Shown here: piece after piece, positions 55,321 through 64,000 of the stretch
How positions within the stretch are numbered: position 1 is the first letter of the stretch
Layout: each line of letters opens with the position of its first letter
Assembly: GCF_047663525.1 (NCBI RefSeq)
Contig: NC_092617.1
Span: 2,484,501 to 2,548,500, forward strand
Direction of reading: 5' to 3'
Length of the DNA stretch: 64,000 nucleotides
From: Anas platyrhynchos
Taxonomy: Eukaryota; Chordata; Aves; Anseriformes; Anatidae
The notes under the pieces: generated by a model
What the model was told of the DNA's origin: nothing
Databases searched by the model: none
What the model saw: the letters and a program-made list of their open reading frames with translations, nothing else
Translations under genes and position numbers: made by a program

Positions 55321-56290
55321 GCTGAGGTGCCTGACAGGTTAAAGCACAACATCTTTGACAACCACAGTCTAAAAGCACAAATCACCCTTGTAAAAGTCAT
55401 CCTTCCTGTGTTCAGAGAAGGGCAGTCGGTGATGACTTCGGTCTGCTTCAAACACCACACCCCAGCAAAGACCCTGCTGCTTTCAGGTGCTGTCAGCCCT
55501 GAGGCCTTGGGGACACCTCGAGGGAGCCCAACGGCACAGAGCAAGCGATGCCATGGTCGGGTGCTGTGCTGCTGAGCTGGGCCGGGCTCATGGGCCCAAG
55601 GGGAGCTCCTGGCAAGAGCTGCAGAGAGACAGCTCTGCCCAGGAGCAGCTCCTCTGCACAGCACAGCAGGGCTGGGGACTCTGACAGCAGCTGGCACACA
55701 GAGAGGAGAGAAGGAGAGAGGGCTTGGAGGCACTGAGGAGCGCAACAACAGAGGGCAGCGTGTGGCAGGACACATCTGCAGGCTCTTGACACCGTGAGGC
55801 TCTGGCAGCAGGGCCATGCAGGTGGGGTTGCCAGAGGGGTCTTCTACAGATGGCACATCTGATGGCTGATAGCATCTGTCAGGGTTGGTCTCTCAAAGCA
55901 CTTGGTAAAGCAACTTGCAGTTGTTTTCTGCAGTGCTTTAGATAATGGCATTATGAGGGGCAATTGAGGAGGAAGATCGAGGCTTGGCTTATGTGAAGGG
56001 GAAGACTTTTTCTGCAGTCTGTGCTTGCAGACTGCTGCAGTGGACAGGAGGCAGGCTTCATTTTCAGGATTGTACAGGAGACTGAGACTGCTGGAGCATT
56101 GCATTGAGAAATCAGTAACTCAGTGATCAAATTTGTAAAGTACTTTCCCAAACATCATCTGATGGACTGCACCAGCATCATCATAATGTTGTCCTCTCAG
56201 GTTTTATCCTAGCTGATCTTTACGAGCTGTAAGCTCCCCGATGCCCAGTGCTGGGAGACATCCCTGTCTTTCGGAGGTTTCTGCTGGCTT
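55321..56290. repeat. Pre-OR non-coding module (copy 4 of 4)
   Basis: Inverted match to 32754-31950, direct match to 7800-8430. Purine-rich core at 55700-55720. Confidence 0.75.
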
Positions 56291-56640
56291 GAAGTGAGCA
56301 CAGATCATTTGCACTGAGCAGGAGCTGCCTCCTCTGCAGGCAGAGCTGCAGCACAGGAGGGTCTGCTGAGTGTCCGTCTGTCCCTCCCTGGCCTTGCCTC
56401 CCCTGGCAGCAGCACGCTGGCATTCCTCCTGGCTTCTCCAGCTGGCCGTGCTGCTGCTGGTCTTGTTCCCCGGCTGGCTGGGGATAGGGCTTTCACATGC
56501 CCATGGAGTGAGCCCTCAGTGTGCTTGAGGGAAGGGGAGTACAGGGACATGGTGATGGGACTGGAGATGGGCACTTTGAGCCTGGATTCCTCTGCTCTCA
56601 GCAGGGTCTTTGTTCTTTTCAGTCAAACATGTGTAGATCT
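56291..56640. repeat. Pre-OR module with the conserved hydrophobic frame
   Basis: Direct match to 8815-9110 and inverted match to 31610-31900. The frame from 56371 ('WHSSWLLQLAVLLLVLF') is open again and has no ATG. Confidence 0.6.
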
Positions 56641-57053
56641 TCCCTGCAGCTCTCACAGGGCATCCGAGACCGTACTTGATGGACAGACTGTCTGTCCTCC
56701 CTGAAGAACACTGCGCACTAAAGTGTTGGTGAACTGGGAGCAACGCTGGGGAAAAACTCTTTGAGATCAGGAGGGAAGTGAAACTGACATTTCCACATGT
56801 TCCTCTTCACCTCTTGCTGTAGGACAGGACTGACTTCTGCACTGCCCACAGTAGACCCCCCTGTTCCAACAGAAACCCTCAGGCAGAATGAATTAGGAAG
56901 CATGAAAGGGATCTGCCAAATGTCTGCCAGAAAGTGCACAATATAAGTGATGATTTTAAATGAGAAATTGAATTCATTTTCCTCTGATATGTTTCTTGTA
57001 CTTTGTTACTCTCATCCTCTTCCTTGTTCAGGATCATATCCCCAGAAAAGCAG
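56641..57053 (+). promoter_or_regulatory. Proximal upstream region of OR with splice acceptor
   Basis: Ends in CTTCCTTGTTCAG (57019-57031), a good 3' splice site 22 bases before the ATG. Bases 56860-57000 resemble 9390-9500 upstream of the OR pseudogene. No TATA box identified. Confidence 0.45.
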
Positions 57054-57986
57054 ATGTCCAACAGAAGCACCATCACTGACTTCCTCCTGCTGGCATTCGC
57101 AGACACGTGCGAGCTGCAGCTCCTGCACTTCGCGCTCTTCCTGGGCATCTACCTGGCTGCCCTCCTGGGCAACGGCCTCATCCTCAGCGCCGTAGCCTGC
57201 CACCACCGCCTCCACACCCCCATGTACTTCTTCCTCCTCAACCTCGCCCTCCTCGACATGGGCTGCATCTCCACCACTCTGCCCAAAGCCATGGCCAATG
57301 CCCTCTGTGACACCAGGGCCATCTCCTATCAAGGATGTGCTGCACAGGTCTTTTTCTTTCTCTTCTTTATAGCAGCAGAATATTCTATTCTCACTATCAT
57401 GGCCTACGACCGCTACGTTGCCATCTGCAAGCCCCTGCACTACGGGAGCCTCCTGGGCAGCAGAGCTTGTGCCCAGATGGCAGCAGCTGCCTGGGGCAGT
57501 GGCTTTCTCAATGCTGTCCTGCACACGGCCAACACATTTTCCCTGCCCCTCTGCCAAGGCAATGCTGTGGACCAGTTCTTCTGTGAAATCCCCCAGATCC
57601 TCAAGCTCTCCTGCTCAGATTCAGACTACCTAAAGGAAGTTAGACTTCTGGTGGTTAGTGCATGTTTTGCATTAGTTTGTTTTGTTTTCATTTTGGTGTC
57701 CTATGTGCAGATCTTCAGGGCAGTGCTGAGGATGCCCTCTGAGCAGGGCCGGCACAAAGCCTTTTCCACGTGCCTCCCTCACCTGGCTGTGGTCTCCCTC
57801 TTTGTCAGCACTGCCATACTTGCCTACCTGAAGCCCCCCTCCATCTCCTCCCCATCCTTGGACCTGATGGTGTCAGTTCTGTACTCAGTGGTGCCTCCAG
57901 CAGTGAACCCGCTCATCTATAGCATGAGGAACCAGGAGCTGAAAGCCACACTGAAGAAACTGATTCTAGTGGTAATATTTACCTAG
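57054..57986 (+). CDS. Olfactory receptor, OR14-like, intact (MSN type)
   Basis: 310 residues. The frame is open upstream to 57003 without another ATG, so 57054 is the start. Landmarks: sequon NRS at 3-5; GN 39-40; HTPMYFFLLN 54-63; Cys95; MAYDRYVAIC 116-125; 'FFCEIPQILKLSCS' followed by SDSDYLKEV, one residue longer than its relatives; KAFSTCLPHL 235-244; NPLIYSMRN 285-293. The tail is hydrophobic ('KKLILVVIFT'). TM3 (57345-57398) and TM5 (57640-57695) differ from the 9615 and 23114 copies, while the DNA between them is almost identical. An AATAAA lies three bases past the stop (57989-57995), too close to be the likely poly(A) signal. Ligand unknown. Confidence 0.95.
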   Translation: MSNRSTITDFLLLAFADTCELQLLHFALFLGIYLAALLGNGLILSAVACHHRLHTPMYFFLLNLALLDMGCISTTLPKAMANALCDTRAISYQGCAAQVFFFLFFIAAEYSILTIMAYDRYVAICKPLHYGSLLGSRACAQMAAAAWGSGFLNAVLHTANTFSLPLCQGNAVDQFFCEIPQILKLSCSDSDYLKEVRLLVVSACFALVCFVFILVSYVQIFRAVLRMPSEQGRHKAFSTCLPHLAVVSLFVSTAILAYLKPPSISSPSLDLMVSVLYSVVPPAVNPLIYSMRNQELKATLKKLILVVIFT

Positions 57987-58063
57987 CAATAAATTGGCTA
58001 TCTCACTTTTCTAGTTTACCTCAAGTTAATATCAGGCAATATATGACCTCTAGGTATAGCATT

Positions 58064-58290
58064 TGTCCTTGTTTCAGCTCGGAGAGTGTTAATTTTCCTC
58101 CTAGTAGCTGGTAGGGTGTTATATTTTGGCTTAGGATGAGAAGAGTGCTGATGACATGCTGATGTTTTACTTGTTGCAGAGCAGTGCTTACAGCTAATTA
58201 GAGCTAATGGTTGTTTGGTGTTTAGCTGCCAGCCGGGTTAAACCACAACAATCCTTTTTAGCACCCAATGTGGGGCTCAAAGCGTTGAGA
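58064..58290 (+). mobile_element. ERV LTR end and primer-binding-site-like sequence
   Basis: Starts TGTCCTTGTTTCAG and runs to AAACCACAACA (58250). It is short, so probably internally deleted. Then comes TAGCACCCAATGTGGGGC at 58259-58276, which resembles a lysine-tRNA-type retroviral primer-binding site with a few changes. The 8-base gap between LTR end and PBS is longer than usual. The 33873-33943 fragment is from the same LTR family. Confidence 0.65.
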
Positions 58291-59310
58291 TAACGACAGA
58301 TCTGACCAGAATGTGTTAAACTAAAATAAGTATAACTATTAGACCTGCATAATAGTTGCTAGTCACAATGATGATTGCTTTAATATCAAGTCTGCTGCAC
58401 CTGTTTTCCAAACTGTATGTACTTTCTGTATGTGCTCCCTGTCCTGCTGTTTATACTTTCTGGGCCCCGGTTTAAAATTGTTATGGTACTTTGCGGTATA
58501 ACAGTGGCTTATGATATGATGAAATTTCTGGTCATGACCCTAACCTGGTATTTGTACTCAGCACTGTCGTCAACTCGATACTTTGGAAACCATATCTCGG
58601 AAACTATTAGCAATTACACCTATTGTTTTTTTTTGTTTTGTTTTGTTTTGTTTTTTTTGGTCAAGGATCCAATCTGTGGAGGGGAAAGAAGGAGACATTT
58701 TTTCTTACTCTTTCAACCTTCCTTTCTCCTTCACCTCCCTCTTATCCTCCGAGCTTGGTACAATAGTTCTCCAAGATGTTGAATATCCTTGGGACACTCA
58801 GACAAGCATGTTCTTGTTGTTATGTCTCCTGAATGTGCTTCAGGTTTCGTTTAAGGTTAAACAAACACTTAGGAATTTTATCCAGAGATCTGTCCTGAGG
58901 CGGGACACTTGTGAGTGCCAGGGAGTGTGGGAGGATACGGGCAGGTTTCTAGAGCAGTGGGCACTTCCAGTGTTTTGGAAATTCTCCCCTGAACAACTGC
59001 AAAATCCTAAAAAATGGGTAGAATGTTTGAAAAAAAGGTGTCGTGACTCCGGCAGTTCCAAAGTGACACAAATTACTGGAGTGTGCTGGGGACTGGCCCA
59101 TGCCTATCGAGCTGCAGCTGATACTACTACCAACTTAGTGACAGACCCTGCAGCCACTCCAAGTCCTGTGACAGACCCAATGGCCACTCCGACCCCTACG
59201 ATGGACCCTGCAGCCGCTCCAGCTCCTGCTCCTGCAGCTGCTCCGGCTCCTGTGGCTGGGTCAGAGAAAGGAGCTGCAGCAGTGCAAGTAGCCCCTGCAG
59301 AGAATATTCC
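58291..59310 (+). mobile_element. ERV-derived gag-like frame, copy D (longest)
   Basis: A frame is open from 58583 to 59314, 243 codons (its first codons are ATG GAA). Parts: a Phe-rich hydrophobic stretch partly created by the TTTTG simple repeat at 58627-58660; 'TSMFLLLCLLNVLQVSFKVK' with a basic end; 'WKFSPEQLQNPKKWVE'; and a Pro/Ala/Thr-rich tail from the 30-bp repeats (59135-59260). It lies just downstream of an LTR end and PBS-like site, the place of a retroviral leader/gag. Copies A, B and C are broken. I cannot assign a named domain. It stops where OR sequence begins. Confidence 0.55.
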
Positions 59311-59433
59311 GTGACATTTCTGTACATGGTGGTGCCTATAGCACTGAACCCCCTCATCTACAGCATGAGGAACCAGGGACTCAAGGAAACCTCGTGGAAA
59401 CTCTTTGGACACATGCTACTTTGGCACCAATAA
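59311..59433 (+). pseudogene. OR14-like C-terminal fragment (TM7 and tail)
   Basis: Reads 'VTFLYMVVPIALNPLIYSMR' and on through the tail to TAA at 59431-59433. The end ('FGHMLLWHQ') equals the ancestral C-terminus of the pseudogene at 9615-10548, and the 3' flank is also shared. Everything before TM7 is replaced by the ERV-derived sequence, with the junction at 59310/59311. Confidence 0.92.
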
Positions 59434-60230
59434 TGCGCCTATAAAACGAACAGGTTTTCTGAAAAACCTCTTCATACAACAGCTTGTAATTCTTCTATTA
59501 TTTTTAAAATTATTTCTTAAACTTGTCGTTTTGACTGAATTCTACTTGTGTCATCCTGCCGATTAATTATTATCTGTCACCCAATCATTTAATATACCTA
59601 CAGAACTGGGTTCTCTGTAGATAAATAGAATAAAGAAGCTGTGAACTTTGTGGGTGTCAGCTGCCATCTCTTCCCGTCTCCTCTGGATTTAGGAGAGCAG
59701 CCCCAGCACACAGGAGGGGCTCAGGGCCAAGAGTCCAGCTGCCACATGCAGGAGCAGCCCCACTGGTCCTTGGGGCTGCCCCCCACTGCCCGCTGGGCTC
59801 TGCCTCTCTGCTGCCTTCGGGTCGGGGCTGCTGCTTCCCTGGAGCCATGGCCATGGCCAGCAGCAGGACGTGGCCTTTTCCCTGCTGCTCTCTTTTGGCT
59901 TCCACATTGTGCTTCTTTTTTTCTGGGTAAGCCCTGATATCTCGTGTACCTTGGTGACAGTCCTGTTGTCTCTGCAGTGGCATCCCTGTGGCTGCAGGCA
60001 GCAGCAGGCACTGTGCAGCCCTGGGTCACAGCTGCCTCCCTGCTAGCACCACAGTAACAGGAGGGTCTTGCTCAGGGCAAACTCAGGACCCTGGACACCT
60101 CTTCCAAAAGTGCTATCAGGAACACAGCCAAGGGTTTTCTCCCTGCTCTTCTGTATTCTAGGGGTTCGTCATAGAGTGAAGGACACAGGGTGAAAGTCCC
60201 AGGGTGGTCCCTGAGGAACCAAGGGCAGCA
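59434..60230 (+). repeat. 3' flank of MPN-type OR (with poly(A) signal)
   Basis: Direct match to 10549-11350 and inverted match to 30135-29590. AATAAA at 59629-59634. Confidence 0.72.
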
Positions 60231-61570
60231 CTCAGAGCTCCTGTTATGGCAGAACTTGCCTAAGGAGATGACAACTGATCTTAAACTTATCTGCATGGGA
60301 CTGCACCCCCTGCAGCGGGGCAGATGGCAGATTCCAGCCTGGAGAGGAATCTGGAGCTTCCAGGAGATGTCAGGGGATCTCCAGGGACAGGGTGCTCAGT
60401 GGGTAGTGATTAGAACCTCATAAAATAACTGTGCAAGGTTGTTTCAGGTAAGAAACAAGGTGAATCTGAGGAGTGCATGGGCTGCTCAGACTGCTCAGGC
60501 TGGGTCAGCTATCACTGCAGGTTCTCCTCCCAGCCTCTTGCCCACCTGCAGCCAACTGACTCCTGGGGCAGAGTGAGAAGCAGAGAAGGCCTTGATGCTG
60601 TGCAACCACAGGTGACCAACACTGCTCTGGTCACATATCAAAAACACAGCACCACACGGCCTGATCTACAGAGAGAAACTCCGTCCCAGCCATGAGCCAG
60701 TATCCCCACAATGGATAAGAAGCTCTGCAAGGAGTCAGGAAGGTGCTAATAAGCACCAGGACAATTCAGAAAGCCCAAAGTCCCTTCTGAAGGGTCACTG
60801 AGTGCCACCTGAGAGGCAGTGCTGGGCAGTGGGGAGGGCCAGGAGAAAGACTTGTGAGAAGGCTGTGAGAAACAGAGACACTCAGGGCTTTAGCACTTGT
60901 CTGTGGGTGGACTAGGAAGACGAGGTCACTCCTGAGACTGGGGCAGGGCTGAAGGTCCCTGCGTGAAGCTGGACTGATGGAGAAGTGTCCACCTTGCATG
61001 TGTGCCTCAGCCTGGGAGCAGGGGCCTGCCCACAGTGCGGGATGGCTGGGCTGTGCTCAGCCATGCCCCAGGAGATGACCTTGCTCTCTTCCTCCCCACC
61101 ACTCCCCACATGGGGCAGGCCCTCAGGAAACACCCCTGAGCCTGGAGATGCACCAACCTGCTGCGGTGAGGTGCCACTACTGCAGGGGAAGAAGGGAGGG
61201 TTGGAGAGACACGTGGGGCCTGCGGGCAAGAGTGGTGTGGCCTGGGGAAGTGAGTGCCTGGGAAAAGTTACCCTGGAGCCATAGGAGCCATTCTGGAAAG
61301 AAAACTTGTAGGCAGGAACCACACTTTTGTGGCACTGTAGAGCTGCTGGGCACATTGTGCAGGGTGCTCTGATGGACATTTGTGTCCTTTTCCATCGTGT
61401 CTTAAGCGCCACTTTTCTCAGAAATAGAGTAGCCAACAGAGCATTGACAGATAGTCCAAGGTCATGAAAGCCACCAGAAAGATGCCCCTAAGAATATAAC
61501 TGATATAAGGAGGTCAGGAGAAGCCCTGGTCAGGAGAAATGTGAGTCTTGGAGGAGGGAATAGGGGATTA
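60231..61570. repeat. Duplicon piece, inverted match at 28.1-29.5 kb
   Basis: Runs in parallel with 29500-28090. A minus-strand frame 61436-60912 pairs with 28266-28685 but is not conserved to its end. No gene. Confidence 0.7.
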
Positions 61571-62689
61571 TCCAGGTGAAATTAAGTATTTTTTAAAATG
61601 TAAGAGGGTTCATGCTATGTGGAAACTGCTCTAACCGTGTCTTAAAACAGTTATATGAGGCTATTCCCCAGCTTCAAAAAGTAAACTTAATTCCTAAATT
61701 TAAATGCTAATCCACACCCAGACAGGAATCGACTACTCCTATGCCTGACTTCTAAGTATGCACTGAATCCAAAACTCAGCCCACAGCCTCTTTTCCTTAC
61801 CCTTACTCTCTTGCTTACATTGATCCCTGTCCATAACACTAGATTTAAATGCTCAACTTAGGCCTAGAATTATTGGAAGAACTAAACAAACCCTAAATCA
61901 CAAAGCTTTTCCATACTTTAACCACAGACCTGATACCCAAAGCAGAACACCAAGCAATCCCAATAAATCTTTCTTTAAACTCAAACCCAGAAAGGTGAGC
62001 CCTAGTCCCCTGACGCATGAGCACCTAACAGCTGATTCCCCTGTTCCTGTGCATTGACTTCTTCACCTTCAACCCCTCTCTTAACCTTTACCTTTAGCTA
62101 CCATACTGGGTCTGGCCCTTAGTGCAGGCCAAGAACTGTGAGGTTACTCTGCAGTCACATGGCATGCAAAGATGGATGTGAGGGGTCATGGGTCTGATCA
62201 GCTTGTGGGCCACAAGGAGGAGATGGGTGGTATTGCCCCTAGGAGCTCAGCTCTGCCTCAGGATCTCCTGCCCCAGCATGAGGAATGTGACTGTGGCAGT
62301 GACTGTGAGGTCACTTCTGTCTCTGCACTTGATAGGGCAGCAGCAGGAACGTGTCACAGAAAGGGACTGTGAAGTCAATTCAGTCTGGAGGTGTCAGGTC
62401 ACCATTGACTTCTCCCTGGGATCTGCACTTTTGGGCTGGCATCTGGCAGTGGCCCTGCTAGGCCAGCAGAAGGCACCTGCTTGGCATGCTGACTGGGGGA
62501 TCCCCTCTGCCTCCAGAGCCAGGAGGACCCAGACAGAAAGAAGACCCCCAGATGGGTTGTCCTGTCCCTTCTGCTTGAGTCTATGACTGGAAAGCAGGAG
62601 GCACAAGCCTTGGCTGTGTCTAGCCAAGAAGCTGCAAGGCCAGCAGCAGGCCCCTGGCTTGGAAGATGCTGCTGAGGTGACTTGTGTCT
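61571..62689. repeat. Duplicon pieces, inverted match at 34.4-35.3 kb
   Basis: Bases 61571-61730 resemble 35330-35176 and the window start. Bases 61730-62110 are C-rich (CCTTAACC/CCTAAA words) and match 35175-34890. Bases 62250-62690 match 34870-34431. No gene. Confidence 0.6.
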
Positions 62690-63990
62690 GATCACACCTG
62701 GGCTTTGTCTTTCAAGGAGTACCTGGTGAGAGTTGGCGAGACATGGGTGAAACAAAGCATGAGAGCAAGGTTGTGGACAGAGATGGGTGTCTGCAGACTT
62801 CCAGGAAATAGGGCAAAGTGTAGGAAAGCATAGGAAAGCCTGCAGAGGAGAAGGCAGAGGGTGCTGGTAAAAAGGGAAGGCCCCAATAGCCCTGAGGTTT
62901 TTGTCCCCTTGGCTAGAGCTTGTTGGGAGATATGGTATATTAATTCTGATGAGGCTTCATTGATTTCTTTCAACTTAGCAGCTCAAAGGTGTCATACCAC
63001 CGTTCTTCTCATGGCATCCCACTGCCCACTCCATCCCACAGATCCCAGGAAGAGCCTTGAGGCAGACATGGGGATACAGGATCTCCTCTCCCAGTGGCTG
63101 GGGTCAGGCCTTGGCTCTTCTGCTTCACTAAAATCAACCAAGAGTTTTCTCAGAACAGGACTTTGCCAGTCTGCAATCATGGCCTCTAATTATCTACCCT
63201 AACACATCCCTGAGGAGGCTTTCTTAGTAACAGCCCTCAGTTGGGCCCATTCATACTCCAAGTCGCTTCAACTTTTCCTCCTGACTTTACTTGCTCAAGC
63301 GGTTACATCACTCTCTCCTATAGTACCTGAGCTCCATAGCATCAGTGCCAAAATACACCATGGACCTCATTAAAATGCAGAAACTCCTAACATTTCTTCC
63401 ATAGTTTTATTAAGTCTTCATGGTTTGTGCAGCTAATTGTAGAGCTTGCGTGATGTACTTAAGGAAGAAGATTTCAAAAAGCAACTAATGAAAATATTTT
63501 CTGTTTATAAATCCTGAATTTTGCTACATTTCAGTTTTGAGCATCTTTCTTCTGCTGCTATTTTTCTATGGTGTCTTCTTTGGAAACCTTCATCGGGAGG
63601 AAAAGTAGAGTCTAGAGGTCTGACACTTCTGCTGCCAGCAGTAGTCTTTGTCCCTGTAACTGCAGCCCAGCCCAGCATATGAAACTCTTTCTAAGAGAAG
63701 TCAGGAGTTACTAGGGAAAAAAATAATAAAATAAAATAGAATAAAATAAAATAATAAAATAAAATAAAATAAAATAAAATAAAATAAAATAAAATAAAAT
63801 AAAATATTAAAATGACCATTGGAACCTGAGAAATTCTGCTAGAATGCTTGCAGACAACTGGACATCTATGCTCTCTCTTGGGTCTTCTGTGGAATACTCA
63901 AGATGCAAGCTAAAGAAAATAGATCTTCGTTGGCCGTAGCTGTACCCATGAGACTGGCCTCTTTTGGGAAATTGTCCCCTTCCAGCCACA
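62690..63990 (-). repeat. Duplicated module (copy 3 of 3), inverted
   Basis: Inverted match to 26640-27990 and to 4040-5330. The 0.35-kb element copy is at 63000-63240 (+). No gene. The window ends inside this module. Confidence 0.75.
63719..63806 (-). repeat. (AAAAT)n microsatellite
   Basis: Inverted counterpart of the ATTTT tracts at 4155 and 26773. About 17 units, with interruptions at its left end. Confidence 0.97.
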
Positions 63991-64000
63991 GAATCCTATA

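Noticed and set aside
57003..57053. Upstream extension of the 57-kb OR frame by 17 codons
   Set aside because: No ATG in the extension; the splice acceptor at 57031 lies within it. ATG 57054 matches the position in related genes.

Overview
This 64 kb window is vertebrate nuclear DNA, almost certainly from a bird and most likely a galliform such as chicken. Two things point there. All interspersed LINEs are CR1 elements, most of them 5'-truncated and ending in the CR1-type (ATTCTGTG)-like 3' tail. The protein-coding genes are single-exon olfactory receptors (ORs) of the bird-expanded OR14-like (group gamma-c) type. No tRNA, rRNA, CRISPR array or bacterial-type operon was found.

Genes. Five OR genes look intact: 15886-16812 (+), 23114-24028 (+), 37515-38513 (+), 48359-49285 (-) and 57054-57986 (+). 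They encode seven-transmembrane receptors of about 304-310 residues. The OR at 37515 may carry 24 extra N-terminal residues. Three further OR14-like copies are broken: 9615-10548 (one frameshift, one stop), 30380-30856 (- strand, in-frame loss of TM2-TM5) and 59311-59433 (TM7 and tail only). A short N-terminal fragment lies at 36986-37140. A pseudogene of a different OR type lies at 3004-3725 (-). The OR14-like genes fall into two N-terminal types, beginning MCN and MPN/MSN. Each type has its own upstream DNA, with a probable 3' splice site 20-40 bases before the ATG.

Layout. The window is a mosaic of duplicated modules. A block at about 12.72-20.28 kb (A) is repeated in inverted orientation at 44.92-52.43 kb (C). 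It is also partly repeated in direct orientation at 32.76-33.43 plus 35.18-38.79 kb (B). A second family (26.3-32.75 kb) is repeated in inverted orientation at 55.3-64.0 kb. So 26.3-38.8 kb and 47.8-64.0 kb form a large interrupted inverted repeat. Its centre (38.8-47.8 kb) holds an LTR, a 21-bp-period minisatellite, some unmatched DNA and the distal part of C. The left 12 kb carries rearranged copies of the same modules.

Mobile DNA. CR1 copies lie at 0.50-2.13, 5.60-6.60, 6.61-6.81, 11.57-12.70, 18.10-18.88, 31.40-31.61, 33.94-34.43, 41.82-42.26, 46.27-47.10 and 52.43-53.20 kb. A pair of 680-bp LTRs (19282-19961 and 45233-45912) were duplicated along with A and C. An LTR of another type lies at 38.79-39.84 kb. 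Degenerate endogenous retrovirus (ERV) gag/pro/RT remnants lie at 25.82-26.39 and 53.21-55.06 kb. A gag-like sequence linked to an LTR and a primer-binding-site-like stretch occurs in four copies.

How it works together. The ORs would act singly in olfactory neurons. The surrounding modules look like the substrate for repeated unequal exchange, inversion and gene conversion. Within the ORs, near-identical stretches alternate with short variable patches in TM3 and TM5, the odorant-contact helices. All similarity statements are by-eye comparisons within this window; no database search was run.
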